Shown: positions 8,645-17,914, counted from the stretch's first letter. The stretch: DNA of 64,000 nt from AV40 sp963817335 (GCA_963817335.1 CAWFNX010000001.1:868001-932000), one strand, 5' to 3'. The notes: generated from the sequence alone by a model not told the origin. Program-made: numbers and translations.

Positions 8645-10636
8645 ATGAGTCTGAACATTGAAGCCCTTTCGCGCGCGGCCACTGAAGCGCGGGGCCTTGC
8701 CATGGACGCGGTCCAAGCGTCGCAATCGGGCCATCTGGGATTGCCCTTGGGCTGCGCCGAGATGGGCGCGGTCCTTTATGGTTATGTCCTCAAGTATAAT
8801 CCCGACAAACCGCGATGGATCGGCCGCGACTACTTCGTTTTATCGGCCGGTCACGGTTCGATGTTCCTTTACGCCTGGCTGCACATGAGCGGGTACGATT
8901 TGCCGATGTCAGAAATCAAACGTTTCCGGCAACTGCATTCCAAGACTCCCGGGCATCCGGAATTCTTTGAAACACCGGGCGTCGAATGCACTACCGGCCC
9001 GCTTGGTCAGGGCGTGGGCAACGCAGTCGGGATCGCAGTTGCCATGAAAATGGCGGCAGAGCGATTCAATACGGCGGAGCACCGCATTTTCGATCAACAC
9101 TGCATCTGTCTCGCCGGCGATGGCTGCATGCAGGAAGGCGTCGCGTCGGAAGCAAGCGCGTTCGCCGGCCATTTCGGTCTCGATAACCTGATTCTGATTT
9201 ACGATTCGAACGCGGTCACCCTCGACGCTCCTGCCACGGCGAGTCAGAGCGAAGACACGGCAATGCGATTCAAAGCCTATGGGTTCGACGTTCAGGAAAT
9301 CAGCGGTCAGGACATGCAGGCGTTCCTCGACGTGTTGAACAGCGCTAAAGAGAACAATAACGGCAAGCCGAAGTTGATCATTGCCCACACTTTAATTGGG
9401 GAGGGCATTCCAGAAGTCGCTGGAACTTACAAAGCCCATGGTGAAGCCGGCGCGAAATTTGTCGACGCTTCGCGCAAGGCGCTCGGCCTGCCGGATAAGC
9501 ATTATTACGTTTCCAAAGCGACTTACGATTACTTTGCGGACCACAAAAAGAATCTGCTTGCCGACTACGATCGGTGGGAAAAAACCTACCAGGATTGGCA
9601 GAAGAAGAATCCCGACAAGGCAAAGCTCCTTGAGGATGGAATTGAACGGAAAGTGCCCGACGATCTCTTGTCGAAAATTCCTGATTTTCCGAAGGATTCA
9701 AAACTGGCGACGCGAAAAGCCGGCAGCGAAGCGCTGCAACCGATCGCGCAGGCTGTGTCGTTGTTGATCAGCGGCAGCGCGGATCTTCATGGCTCGACCC
9801 TGAATTATATTAAGGACGGAGGCGAGTTCACTCGCAACACGCCAGGCGGCCGCAACATTCATTTTGGGATCCGCGAACATGGCATGTGCGCAATTATGAA
9901 CGGAGTTTCGTATCACGGAATTTTCCGCGCGTCGGGCGCGACATTCACCGTGTTCACCGATTACTGTCGCCCATCGATCCGCCTCGCGGCATTGTCCAAG
10001 TTGCCGAACCTTTACATTTTCACGCACGACTCGATCGGCGTCGGCGAAGACGGTCCGACTCACCAACCGGTGGAAACAGTCAGCAGCGTTCGGGTGATGC
10101 CGCAGATCGACGTGATTCGCCCGGCGGATCCGGAAGAGACCGCAGGGGCATTCGCTGCCGCGATAGAGCGTATTGAGGGCCCAACCTTCCTTGCCTTGAC
10201 CCGCCAGGTGGTTCCGATCTTGAACGATCTCGATGTGAAGCTGCGTCGGGAGGGCGTATTGCGTGGCGGCTACATCGCGAAACCGGAAAAGGGAAAGCTT
10301 GATCTTATTATAATGTCTTGCGGCAGCGAACTGCAGCACGCGCTGGCCGCCGCAAAAGAGCTCGGCGACGGCGTTCGGGTTGTTTCGATGCCGTGTTTCG
10401 AGCGATTCAGGCGCCAGTCGGACAAATATCGCGAGGAGGTCTTGCCTAATTCGTGCCGCAAACGTGTAGCCATCGAAGCAGGTGTGCCCGACGTTTGGTA
10501 TGAATTTGTCGGGCTCGACGGAAAGGTAATCGGCCTCCATCGATTTGGTCTGAGCGCGCCCGGCGCAGAAGTGATGAAAGAATTCGGTATCGACGCCAAA
10601 CACGTCGTCGAAGCCGCCAAATCTTTATTAAGGTAG
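8645..10636 (+). CDS. tkt: Transketolase
   Basis: The 663 residues match the usual transketolase length. The thiamine-diphosphate site is visible as GDGCMQEGVASEASAFAGHF followed by the metal ligand region YDSNAV (about 153-190). Other family motifs are GHLGLPLG, CTTGPLGQG, FGIREHGM and the E1-type HDSIGVGEDGPTHQP. It transfers two-carbon ketol units between sugar phosphates in the pentose phosphate pathway in the cytosol. It is monocistronic. The stop codon TAG at 10634-10636 is part of a double-hairpin repeat that separates it from convergent dnaB. Confidence 0.96.
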   Translation: MSLNIEALSRAATEARGLAMDAVQASQSGHLGLPLGCAEMGAVLYGYVLKYNPDKPRWIGRDYFVLSAGHGSMFLYAWLHMSGYDLPMSEIKRFRQLHSKTPGHPEFFETPGVECTTGPLGQGVGNAVGIAVAMKMAAERFNTAEHRIFDQHCICLAGDGCMQEGVASEASAFAGHFGLDNLILIYDSNAVTLDAPATASQSEDTAMRFKAYGFDVQEISGQDMQAFLDVLNSAKENNNGKPKLIIAHTLIGEGIPEVAGTYKAHGEAGAKFVDASRKALGLPDKHYYVSKATYDYFADHKKNLLADYDRWEKTYQDWQKKNPDKAKLLEDGIERKVPDDLLSKIPDFPKDSKLATRKAGSEALQPIAQAVSLLISGSADLHGSTLNYIKDGGEFTRNTPGGRNIHFGIREHGMCAIMNGVSYHGIFRASGATFTVFTDYCRPSIRLAALSKLPNLYIFTHDSIGVGEDGPTHQPVETVSSVRVMPQIDVIRPADPEETAGAFAAAIERIEGPTFLALTRQVVPILNDLDVKLRREGVLRGGYIAKPEKGKLDLIIMSCGSELQHALAAAKELGDGVRVVSMPCFERFRRQSDKYREEVLPNSCRKRVAIEAGVPDVWYEFVGLDGKVIGLHRFGLSAPGAEVMKEFGIDAKHVVEAAKSLLR

Positions 10637-10687
10637 GGGCGATTGACCTCAATCGCTCTGGCGGTTCGGTGGAACCGCCGCTGCCTA
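10631..10687. repeat. Double-hairpin intergenic element, copy 1
   Basis: Outer arms AGGTAGGGGCG and CGCTGCCTA enclose hairpin GCGATTGACCTCAATCGC and hairpin GGCGGTTCGGTGGAACCGCC. It fills the gap between convergent tkt and dnaB. The TAG of the left arm is the tkt stop and, on the other strand, the TAG of the right arm (10687-10685) is the dnaB stop. No T-run follows, so it is not a canonical terminator. Confidence 0.85.
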
Positions 10688-12175
10688 AAACGCTTCTTCG
10701 GGCTCGCTCACGTTGCGAGCGCGATCTTCGAACCGGGTGAATTCCTTCAGGAAGGTGAGGGGGATCTCGCCAACCGGGCCGTTCCGCTGTTTGGCGATGA
10801 TTAATTCCGCCTCGCCCGATTTTTCGGCGCGGGCATCTTCATCGTCTTCGTAAAGCTCTGGTCGAACCAGCAGCCCGACCAAATCTGCGTCTTGCTCGAT
10901 GGAACCGGATTCACGCAAATCGCTCAACCGCGGTTTTCCACCGGTACGTTGCTCTGGCTGCCGGTTTAATTGTGCGACAACAATCACCGGGATTTTTAGT
11001 TCTTTCGCCAATCCCTTGAGTCCGGCGGAAATTTCCGAAATTTCGAGCTGGCGATTCTCCTGCGCCCGGCGCGATGCCGATCTTAGTAATTGCAGGTAAT
11101 CTATAATAATGAGCTGAACATCCTGCTGCGCTTTGAGGCGGCGAGCTTTCGCGCGCAACTCCAGAATCGTCAGACTCGCGGAGTCATCGATAAAAATCTT
11201 GGCCTCGGCCAGCTTCGATGCGGCTGCGGTCAGGCTTGGAAAGTCGCGCTCGCCGAGGAATCCGTCCCGCACCTTTTGCAAATTCACCCGGGCCCGGGAG
11301 CAGAGAAGACGTTGCACAAGCTGTTGACTGCTCATTTCCAGACTGAACACGCCCACCGGCAATTTTTCGTTGATCGCGACGTGCTCGGCGATATTCATTG
11401 CCAACGCAGTTTTTCCCATGCTCGGTCGTGCCGCGATCACGATCATTTCCGACGGATGCATTCCGCTTGTCATCCGATCGAACTCAACAAATCCGGTGGA
11501 GACTCCAGTGATACCGCCTTTTCTCTCGTAAAGCTTTTCGATCGACTCGATCGCTTCCATGACCTGGTCTTTCATGGAAAGCATCTGGCCCTTGAACCGA
11601 TCTTCGCCGACCGCGAAGATCCTTTGCTCTACCTCGTCGAGGAGATTCCCGACCTCGTCCTGTTCTTCGTAGGCGCGACGCACGCTTTCGGTTCCGGCGG
11701 CGATGATCGAACGTAAAATGTACTTATCCCGAACGATTTCGAGGTAGTAAGCGACATTCGCGGCTGTCGGCACGAACGTGAACAGGGTAGTGATCGCCGC
11801 TGCACCACCGACCGTCTCCAGCAAATTTCGGTCGCGCAGGAGCTGGGTGAAGGTGATCAGGTCGATGCCCGCCCCTGCGTTCCACAACTCCACTAAAACA
11901 TCGAAAATGGTTTGATGTGCCGGAACGTAAAAGTAATCCCCCGTTATCTTCTCGACGACTTCGGCGATCGCGTCGCGGGGCGAGATTAGCATCGACCCGA
12001 GGACGCCTTGCTCGGCCTCTACGCTGTGGGGTGGGGGTCGGTGAATATCCTGCGCAGAACCTGTGCGCGGAATCGGAATAACATTTTCTCCGCTTCGCGC
12101 CGCCGAGCCTCGGCCAGCGCCATTTCCTGACTTGCGAGGCTCTCGACCGATCCCGGAGGATGGTTGAGTCGCCAT
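10685..12175 (-). CDS. dnaB: Replicative DNA helicase DnaB
   Basis: The protein has 496 residues. After a disordered N-terminal 45 residues, a DnaB N-domain starts at HSVEAEQGVLGSMLIS. The RecA-like ATPase domain starts near 220 with Walker A ARPSMGKTALA, then IIIDYLQLL (Walker B), QLNRQPE and the arginine-finger region LRESGSIEQDAD. It unwinds DNA ahead of the replication fork as a hexamer. No intein is present. It lies 3 bp downstream of rplI, a common pairing, and both are read from the minus strand. The C terminus ends in the intergenic repeat. Confidence 0.96.
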   Translation of the reverse strand: MATQPSSGIGREPRKSGNGAGRGSAARSGENVIPIPRTGSAQDIHRPPPHSVEAEQGVLGSMLISPRDAIAEVVEKITGDYFYVPAHQTIFDVLVELWNAGAGIDLITFTQLLRDRNLLETVGGAAAITTLFTFVPTAANVAYYLEIVRDKYILRSIIAAGTESVRRAYEEQDEVGNLLDEVEQRIFAVGEDRFKGQMLSMKDQVMEAIESIEKLYERKGGITGVSTGFVEFDRMTSGMHPSEMIVIAARPSMGKTALAMNIAEHVAINEKLPVGVFSLEMSSQQLVQRLLCSRARVNLQKVRDGFLGERDFPSLTAAASKLAEAKIFIDDSASLTILELRAKARRLKAQQDVQLIIIDYLQLLRSASRRAQENRQLEISEISAGLKGLAKELKIPVIVVAQLNRQPEQRTGGKPRLSDLRESGSIEQDADLVGLLVRPELYEDDEDARAEKSGEAELIIAKQRNGPVGEIPLTFLKEFTRFEDRARNVSEPEEAF

Positions 12176-12178
12176 TAA

Positions 12179-12730
12179 CTATTCTTCTTTTTTCTCTTCT
12201 TTGTTTCTGCGGAAAAATCCTCGGCGCTTTTTGTCCGGATGCTCGCCTGCAGGCTCAGCCTCCGCTTTTCGCGCCTCGGCGGATTTCACATCAAATCTAA
12301 ATTGCGCCGTCACGTCGTGGTGTAGCTTGATCGCCACCTCATGTTCGCCGGTATCTTTGATCGGACGCTCCAGCACGACCTTGTGGCGGTCGATCTCGAT
12401 CCCAAGCTCGTTCTTCATCCGATGAACGATGTCTTGTGCTGTGATAGACCCGAATGCTTTGCCGGATTCACCGGTGGCCAACGTAAATACCAGATGGGCC
12501 TTGCCAATTTTGCGAGACAACTCCTCGGCGTCATTCAGCTCACGGCCTTCGCGCTCGGCCCGTTTCTTTTTCAAATTATCGAGCTGGCGCAAGGCCGCCG
12601 GCGTGACCTCATAAGCCTTGCCTTGCGGGAGCAAATAATTGCGCGCGTAGCCTCGGCGGACCTTGACCACGTCGGCCTCGGCGCCCAGACCGGGCACGTT
12701 GTCGGTTAAAATGACTTCAGTCGTTGGCAT
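12179..12730 (-). CDS. rplI: 50S ribosomal protein L9 with charged C-terminal extension
   Basis: The start MPTTEVILTDNVPGLGAEAD and the signature VKVRRGYARNYLLPQGKAYEVT are the N-domain of L9. The C-domain follows after a charged helix. The tail after about residue 150 (KAEAEPAGEHPDKKRRGFFRRNKEEKKEE) is a long charged extension beyond normal L9. I chose the ATG at 12730, because the 12-codon upstream extension (MYTTSHSREFFE) has no counterpart in L9. The genes rpsF and ssb, often upstream in this operon, are about 49 kb away in this window, and no rpsR was seen. Confidence 0.93.
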   Translation of the reverse strand: MPTTEVILTDNVPGLGAEADVVKVRRGYARNYLLPQGKAYEVTPAALRQLDNLKKKRAEREGRELNDAEELSRKIGKAHLVFTLATGESGKAFGSITAQDIVHRMKNELGIEIDRHKVVLERPIKDTGEHEVAIKLHHDVTAQFRFDVKSAEARKAEAEPAGEHPDKKRRGFFRRNKEEKKEE

Positions 12731-12889
12731 CTCAAAAAATTCTCGCGAATGCGAGGTTGTATACAAGCAGCGCGACTGCGCGCTGTCAACGAACGAAGAA
12801 AGATTCTCGCAAGTATTTTTCGACGCACTGCCTTCAGGATTGCTCGAACGGATGAAGCTTTGTTAAGAATTGCTCCAGCGAATTGAATT

Positions 12890-13786
12890 ATGAGCCGAAG
12901 AATTTTGTCGCTGGAATCAGCGTTACTCGTTGGTCTGGCGTTGTCGCTTAGCGCGGCGCCATCTCCAACTCCGACTCCCACGCCGAAGAAATCGTTTTTT
13001 CCTCCTTTTAAGGTTAATCGCTCGGCTACGCCACCGAAGGTTGGCAGCGTCGCGCACCGCGGCGCTCATCTAGGCGTGGATCGCAGCGCGCAGACCCCTT
13101 CTCCAAGACCGACGCCCACACCCGCAGCGAAATCAAAGTCTTCGTCATCCGGAGCGCACAAATCGCCCATGCCGACGCCGTCGAAAGCAGCGAAGTCTGA
13201 GACGCCAACACCGACGCCGTCGCCGTCAAAAGCAGCGCAGTCTGCGACGCCCAGCAGTACGCCGTCCCCGCAGAAACAAACTTCGCCGGCAGCGCAGTCA
13301 TCACCGATGCCCTCTGTCAGTGAGAGCATCATGCCTACTCCAACATCGACACCACCGTCACCGTCACCATCGCAATCACCATCCCCGACGCCAACCGCAT
13401 CGAGGTCGCCAGTTTCCCGACCTACGAAGATTGAGCTGACATTTACGAAATTCGAACCGCAGCATGGTTCGCCGGGCGATCGCGATTATCGCAGCGCCCG
13501 TTTGTCGTATCGAATCAACGTTCCCAACAGAATGGAATTTCCGACGATCAACTTCACTGTCGAAACATCGTCCGGAAAACTTTTCGAGCGCGTTTTCATG
13601 CTTCCGACCGGGAGCGCATTTATCGAACCCGGCGACAACACCGAGCACACGGTCGCGTTAGATCCCGTATCGCGCGATGATTGGGCCGCCGCCTATGCGA
13701 AAACCGATAAGGCGACGTTCAATTGGTCGATAGCAGGACAATCGAGCGGTCACAGCGAAATGCCGGTGAAGAAATCGTGGCCGTAA
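12890..13786 (+). CDS. Secreted Pro/Thr/Ser-rich protein of unknown function
   Basis: A signal peptide (residues 1-23, ending LSLSAAPS) is followed by about 150 residues of low-complexity PSPTPTPTP/SKAAKSETP repeats. The C-terminal globular domain of about 115 residues starts near KIELTFTKFEPQHGSPGDRD. It looks beta-rich and contains TVALDPVSRDDWAAAYA. I do not recognise the C-terminal domain. The Pro-rich stretch probably spans the cell wall or periplasm. The gene lies between divergent rplI and convergent sufT. Confidence 0.6.
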   Translation: MSRRILSLESALLVGLALSLSAAPSPTPTPTPKKSFFPPFKVNRSATPPKVGSVAHRGAHLGVDRSAQTPSPRPTPTPAAKSKSSSSGAHKSPMPTPSKAAKSETPTPTPSPSKAAQSATPSSTPSPQKQTSPAAQSSPMPSVSESIMPTPTSTPPSPSPSQSPSPTPTASRSPVSRPTKIELTFTKFEPQHGSPGDRDYRSARLSYRINVPNRMEFPTINFTVETSSGKLFERVFMLPTGSAFIEPGDNTEHTVALDPVSRDDWAAAYAKTDKATFNWSIAGQSSGHSEMPVKKSWP

Positions 13787-13795
13787 TCTGCGCGC

Positions 13796-14350
13796 TTAAA
13801 TCATCCCGAGCTTCATTCGCCCGGCTTCGCTGATCATGTTCTGGTTCCACGGCGGGTCCCAGACCAGTTGCACGTCAGCTTCATCGATACCGTCGATCGA
13901 CAAAATTTTGCTTTGGGCATCGTGCGCAATCGCCGGTCCCATGCCGCAACCCGGCGCGGTCAGCGTCATTTTCACTTCCACGCGCGTACCGCCGTCGTCT
14001 TTTTTGATCAAACGACAATCGTAAACCAAACCGAGGTCGACAATGTTCACCGGAATTTCCGGGTCGTAACACTGTTTCAATTGAGTCCAAACTTCGTCCT
14101 CTGAAACCTCGCCGTTTGTTCGTCCAGCGGCTTTGTCTTTCGCGTCGGTTTTTGGCTTTTCGACCCCGAGCGCATCCAAATCCTTCTCTGCGACCTGCGA
14201 CAAGCCATATTGCGTCGCAATCGTGTAATTTCCGCCCAGCGCCTGGGTGATCACGCCCTTCGTTCCCGCGGGGATTGTATACTTCTGCCCAGCCGGGATC
14301 AGGATCACCTCCAGATCGCGCTTTAACTCGAATTCTTTGTCCTTAAGCAT
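13796..14350 (-). CDS. sufT: SufT-type Fe-S assembly factor (DUF59/MIP18 domain)
   Basis: The N-terminal 80 residues (LKDKEFELKRDLEVILIPAGQKYTIPAGTKGVITQALGG) are the extension typical of SufT. The C-terminal DUF59 domain contains YDPEIPVNIVDLGLVYD and LTAPGCGMGPAIAHDAQSKI, including its conserved cysteine. SufT helps mature Fe-S proteins. In Staphylococcus it matters most when lipoic acid demand is high. Its position right after the lipoyl-dependent E2 gene therefore makes sense as support for lipoyl synthase, which is inference. A longer open frame reaches 14665, but its extra codons read through the intergenic repeat and antisense to E2. The start used is the ATG at 14350. Confidence 0.88.
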   Translation of the reverse strand: MLKDKEFELKRDLEVILIPAGQKYTIPAGTKGVITQALGGNYTIATQYGLSQVAEKDLDALGVEKPKTDAKDKAAGRTNGEVSEDEVWTQLKQCYDPEIPVNIVDLGLVYDCRLIKKDDGGTRVEVKMTLTAPGCGMGPAIAHDAQSKILSIDGIDEADVQLVWDPPWNQNMISEAGRMKLGMI

Positions 14351-14404
14351 TGCCCTAAAATTGTAGCGGTGGTCTGTGACCGTCGCAAACGGTTGGTCTT
14401 CGTT

Positions 14405-14454
14405 TGTAGGGGACGACGTCGTCGTCCCATGGGAAGCCAGCGGCTTCCCTACAG
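14405..14454. repeat. Double-hairpin intergenic element, copy 2
   Basis: TGTAGGG and CCCTACAG arms enclose hairpins GGACGAC-GTC-GTCGTCC and GGGAAGCC-AGC-GGCTTCCC. It lies between E2 and sufT in the same transcript. The TAG in the right arm, read on the minus strand, is the stop codon of the E2 gene (14451-14449). The architecture matches copy 1, while the hairpin sequences are unrelated. Confidence 0.75.
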
Positions 14455-15705
14455 TTTGCCCGGATTCTCCAGGAGCTCGATCACGCGCTTGAGCAAACGT
14501 CCGGCACCGCCGCCGTCGAGGCTGCGATGATCGAAGCTCAAAGTCATTTGCGCTTCGGTTCTCGGAGCGAATTCCTTTTTCGATTCGTCCCAGACCGGTG
14601 TTTTCTTCCCGACGCCGAGACCGAGAATCATCGTTTGATCGGGCAGTGGAATTGGCGTGCCCCAATCGAGGCCGAACGTCCCAAAATTCGAGACGGAAGC
14701 GATACCGCCTGAAGTCATCTCACTCGTCAGTCTGCGACGCCGCGCGAGATCGACAAGTTCCGCATATTTCGTTGTCAGGTCGGCCAGCGATGTTTTGTCG
14801 GCACTACGAATCACCGGGACCATGATTCCTTCTCCGGCTTCGACTGCGAGACCGATGTCGATCGATTGCGAACCGATCGCCCGTCCGCCGATTAATCGCG
14901 CCGCCGCGTTCGGTTGTTCAGCGATTGCGAGCGCGAGCGCACGCAGCGCGTACAACGCCGGGCCGGGCTTTGGATCGCGCGATTTTCTATCTTCCAGCAC
15001 TGGGTCGAGACAAACAGAAACGCCGACAGTTGCTAACGGCCGCGTCCAGCTCCGTCGCATCGCGTCGGCCACGCCGGTGCGGATCGCGCTGGGTTTTTCG
15101 GCCGGTTGCGATTGGATCGAGCTGAGAAAATCTTCGAGATCTTTAATAGTTACGCGCCCGGCTGTTCCGGTGCCGGCAATTCCTGCGAGATCGGCTTGGG
15201 TTAATTGCAACTCCGCCATGCGCGCGCGCACCCGTGGCGAAAGATATCCCGCGCCTTTCGCGCTCGCCGGAACCGGCAAGCCTCCGCGCTGTCCCGCCTC
15301 CGTGGTTGCGACTTGAGGAAGATCGACATCGTCTACCTGAAAATGCGAACCACTTCCGTTGCCGGTGCGAGCGGCGGCTTCTTCCTGGCGCCCTGGAATT
15401 TCCTTTTCGACGTCGCCTTTCGGCTGTTCAGGCGCGCGTTTCTGAAATCGCGCTGCATCCGCTTCGCTTGCTTCGATATAACCGAGGACCGCGCCGACCG
15501 GATACGTGCCTTTCACTTCCGCATCGATCTTCGCCATCTCACCGGGGCATGGTGTCGTCACGCCCATGACGGCTTTGTCGGTCTCGACTTCGATGATCTC
15601 CTGATCGACCGAAACTTTGTCGCCCGGCTTTACTTTGATGGAAACGATCGTCGCCTCGGCCATCGATTCGCCGAGTTGCGGCATGGTGATTGGAATTTGA
15701 GGCAT
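14449..15705 (-). CDS. Dihydrolipoamide acyltransferase (E2) of a 2-oxoacid dehydrogenase complex
   Basis: The order is lipoyl domain (MPQLGESMAEATIVSIKVKPGD, lipoyl lysine in EVETDKAVM, about residue 43), flexible linker, peripheral-subunit-binding domain (YLSPRVRARMAELQL), then catalytic domain ending with SFDHRSLDGGGAGRLL, which holds the catalytic His. It accepts the acyl group from E1 and passes it to CoA. The start used is the ATG at 15705 because the lipoyl domain begins there. The upstream frame extension is unsupported. With E1beta and E1alpha upstream it forms an E1alpha-E1beta-E2 operon. No E3 gene is in the window. Pyruvate is the most likely substrate. Confidence 0.92.
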   Translation of the reverse strand: MPQIPITMPQLGESMAEATIVSIKVKPGDKVSVDQEIIEVETDKAVMGVTTPCPGEMAKIDAEVKGTYPVGAVLGYIEASEADAARFQKRAPEQPKGDVEKEIPGRQEEAAARTGNGSGSHFQVDDVDLPQVATTEAGQRGGLPVPASAKGAGYLSPRVRARMAELQLTQADLAGIAGTGTAGRVTIKDLEDFLSSIQSQPAEKPSAIRTGVADAMRRSWTRPLATVGVSVCLDPVLEDRKSRDPKPGPALYALRALALAIAEQPNAAARLIGGRAIGSQSIDIGLAVEAGEGIMVPVIRSADKTSLADLTTKYAELVDLARRRRLTSEMTSGGIASVSNFGTFGLDWGTPIPLPDQTMILGLGVGKKTPVWDESKKEFAPRTEAQMTLSFDHRSLDGGGAGRLLKRVIELLENPGKL

Positions 15706-15745
15706 GTTGAAGAAGTTGAGAAGTTGAGTCGTTGAGAGGTGGTTA

Positions 15746-16714
15746 TTACTCCTGTAAAATCTGGCGGGCTTTGGCAGCGATACTTTTTCGATTCGGCCGA
15801 TGCTCGCTCCACAGATTCGGGTGATAGGGAATCGGGGTGTCTTTGGCGTTGATGCGCGCTGGCGCCGCATCAAGCAGATGAAAACCTTCTGTTGCGACGC
15901 GCGAGATTACTTCCGCAGTAACGCCGCCCCATGGAAATGCTTCACCGACGGCGAGCAAGCGCCCCGTTCGCGCTACCGATGCCAGGACCGTTGCGGTGTC
16001 GAGCGGTTTGACTGTGCGAAGATCGACAACTTCGATTTCGAATCCTTCTTTACAAAACTCATTGGCCACCGCGAGCGCTTCATGAATCATCGCGCTGTAA
16101 GTCACAATGGTAAGATCGCGTCCCGGTCGAACGATCCGTGCTTTGCCAACGGGAAAACTTTCCTTCGGCAACGCATCGGCCTTGAGATGGTAATAAAGAT
16201 ATTTGTGCTCGCAGTAGATCACTGGGTCGTCGATCGCGACCGCGTCGATCAACATGGTGTAAGCATCTTCGACAGTGGCTGGAGTCATCACCACGACACC
16301 CGGATAATGTGAGTAGAGTCCTTCCATGCTCTGGCTGTGAAACGGTCCGCTGCCTTTCGTTCCCCCCGACGGCAATCGCACCGTGATCGGCACCGGTACG
16401 TTCGTCCGGTAATAATGCGTCCCGGCGTTGTTCAAAATCTGGTTGAGCGCGATGCTCGAAAAATCAGCGAACTGCATTTCCACGATCGGCCGCATTCCTT
16501 CCAGCGCCGCGCCGATTGCAGTCCCGACCATCGCGTCTTCGCTAATCGGCGTGTTCAAGACGCGGCCGGGAAATTTTTCCGCGAGACCTTTGGTGGCTTT
16601 GAATGCGCCGCCGAATTTTCCGGCGATGTCTTGTCCGTAAATGAACACGCGCTCGTCCTCGCGCAGTAATTTGGTTTGCGCCTCGCGAATCGCCTCGAGA
16701 TAAGTGACGCTCAT
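15746..16714 (-). CDS. pdhB: 2-oxoacid (pyruvate) dehydrogenase E1 component, beta subunit
   Basis: The 322 residues match the family length. Motifs include YGQDIAGKFGGAFKATKGL, the ThDP-contacting NTPISEDAMVGTAIGAA, RLPSGGTKGSGPFHSQS and the C-terminal DLRTVKPLDTATVL. With the alpha subunit it forms the heterotetrameric ThDP-dependent E1 that decarboxylates the 2-oxoacid and acylates the E2 lipoyl arm. The substrate could be pyruvate or a branched-chain oxoacid. It is 40 bp upstream of E2. A tandem 7-bp repeat and a palindromic repeat separate it from E1alpha. Confidence 0.92.
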   Translation of the reverse strand: MSVTYLEAIREAQTKLLREDERVFIYGQDIAGKFGGAFKATKGLAEKFPGRVLNTPISEDAMVGTAIGAALEGMRPIVEMQFADFSSIALNQILNNAGTHYYRTNVPVPITVRLPSGGTKGSGPFHSQSMEGLYSHYPGVVVMTPATVEDAYTMLIDAVAIDDPVIYCEHKYLYYHLKADALPKESFPVGKARIVRPGRDLTIVTYSAMIHEALAVANEFCKEGFEIEVVDLRTVKPLDTATVLASVARTGRLLAVGEAFPWGGVTAEVISRVATEGFHLLDAAPARINAKDTPIPYHPNLWSEHRPNRKSIAAKARQILQE

Positions 16715-16720
16715 TGGGAA

Positions 16721-16746
16721 GTGACGAGTGACGAGTGACGAGTGAC
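16721..16746. repeat. Short tandem repeat (GTGACGA x3)
   Basis: Three and a half copies of a 7-bp unit GTGACGA lie directly upstream of the E1beta start on the minus strand, in its ribosome-binding region. Confidence 0.8.
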
Positions 16747-16749
16747 CGA

Positions 16750-16857
16750 AACAAGCACGAAATCGAAAATCCGAACATTCGAAACGGGTCGTTTTTGCTT
16801 TGAAATTTGAGTCATTCGAATTTGTTTCGGATTTCGATATTCGGATTTCGAGTTTTA
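16750..16857. repeat. ATTCGAA-type palindromic repeat, copy A
   Basis: This is an AT-rich imperfect inverted repeat built of CGAAATC/GATTTCG words. Its right arm (about 16822-16856) shares an identical stretch of about 35 bp with copy B at 26819-26985. It abuts the TAA stop of E1alpha. Such dispersed elements look like a non-autonomous or MITE-like family. Confidence 0.7.
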
Positions 16858-17914
16858 TGTGAGTCCCGGCTTGTCGATTAGTCCCTGGGTCGACATCGAC
16901 CGCCAGTCTTCTTCGCGCGGATGCGGCGGATCTTCTTGCTGCGCTGTCGCAACAGCGTCGTCGACCTGCTTTGCAATCTCGGCGCGCATTTGCTTCAAGG
17001 CGTCTGCGTTAAGTAATCCGTTCTCGAAAATAAATTTTTCATTTCGCGCGACTGGGTCCTGCGCGAACGACTGACCCTTCATTTCCTGTGGAACGTAACT
17101 GGCATCGTCGTGTTCGCCGTGACCTGCGAGTCGTAAAACTTCGGCGACAACCAGCTGCGGTGGACGCCCTGCGCGGGCTCTCTTTACCGCAGTCTCGATG
17201 ACTTCAAGACATTGATTGAGGTCAGTTCCATCGATTTTTTGACCTTCGTAGCCGTAGCCGATCGCGCGATCGACCAGATTTGCGCAAGCGAACTCACGTT
17301 CGTTAGGCGTGGAATAGGCCCAATGATTGTTCGTGACTACAACCACCAGTGGCACTTGTTCGACGGCCGCAATGTTCAAACCCTCGTGGCTCGCGCCGGT
17401 CTGCATTCCGCCTTCGCCGAGTGTGGTCAGGCCGACGAAGTCTTTTTCGCCCTTTCATTCGCTTCGCCATTAGCTTGCCCACCATTACCGGAATCATCGC
17501 GCCGAGATGGCTGATCATGGCGAGCTGGTTTTCGCGAGGCCGTCCCCGGTGAATGTTACCATCCCGACCGCGCATTGGACCTTTGACTGAACCGAGATAT
17601 GTCCGCACCACATCGAGCAACGGCTCGCCAAATGCGGAACGACCTGCCTGATCCCGAATCAGCGGACCGAATACATCGCCTTTTTGCAAAAACATTCCGC
17701 ACGCCGCGCTGACCGCTTCCTGACCCCGGCCGAGATAAACTCCGCCAACGATCATGCCGCCGCGATAAAGACTCGCGAGCTTATCTTCAAGGACCCGCGC
17801 GGTTAGCATCCAACGGAACGCCTCCAGGAACCGCTCATGAACGCCGGTTTTTCCCGCCGGTTTTCCGGGCGCAGCTTTCTTCGTCTTTTTTCCCCGCTGC
17901 GCGGTTTGAAGCAT
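16855..17914 (-). CDS. pdhA: 2-oxoacid (pyruvate) dehydrogenase E1 component, alpha subunit, interrupted by a 1-base frameshift
   Basis: The first part (17914 to about 17451) encodes RFLEAFRWMLTARVLEDKLASLYRGG, GRGQEAVSAACG and HLGAMIPVMVGKLMAKRMKG. The second, in another frame down to 16855, encodes GEGGMQTGASHEGLNIAAVEQVPLVVVVTNNHWAYSTP, the ThDP-binding region. The break lies at a GGG run near 17451. Removing one G restores KRMKGEKDFVGLTTLGEGGM. Corrected length is about 352 residues, normal for E1alpha. Intact E1beta and E2 next door argue for a sequence error rather than a dead gene. It is read first in the E1alpha-E1beta-E2 operon. Confidence 0.88.

Noticed and set aside
9698..10603. 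Open frame of 301 codons antisense to transketolase
   Set aside because: It lies wholly within tkt and has no motif; long shadows are common at this base composition.
10631..10687. Double-hairpin elements as ordinary Rho-independent terminators
   Set aside because: No T-run follows the stems, and copies also occur between divergent genes and within same-strand operons.
11090..11716. Open frame of 208 codons antisense to dnaB
   Set aside because: Shadow of a conserved gene; no start context or homology.
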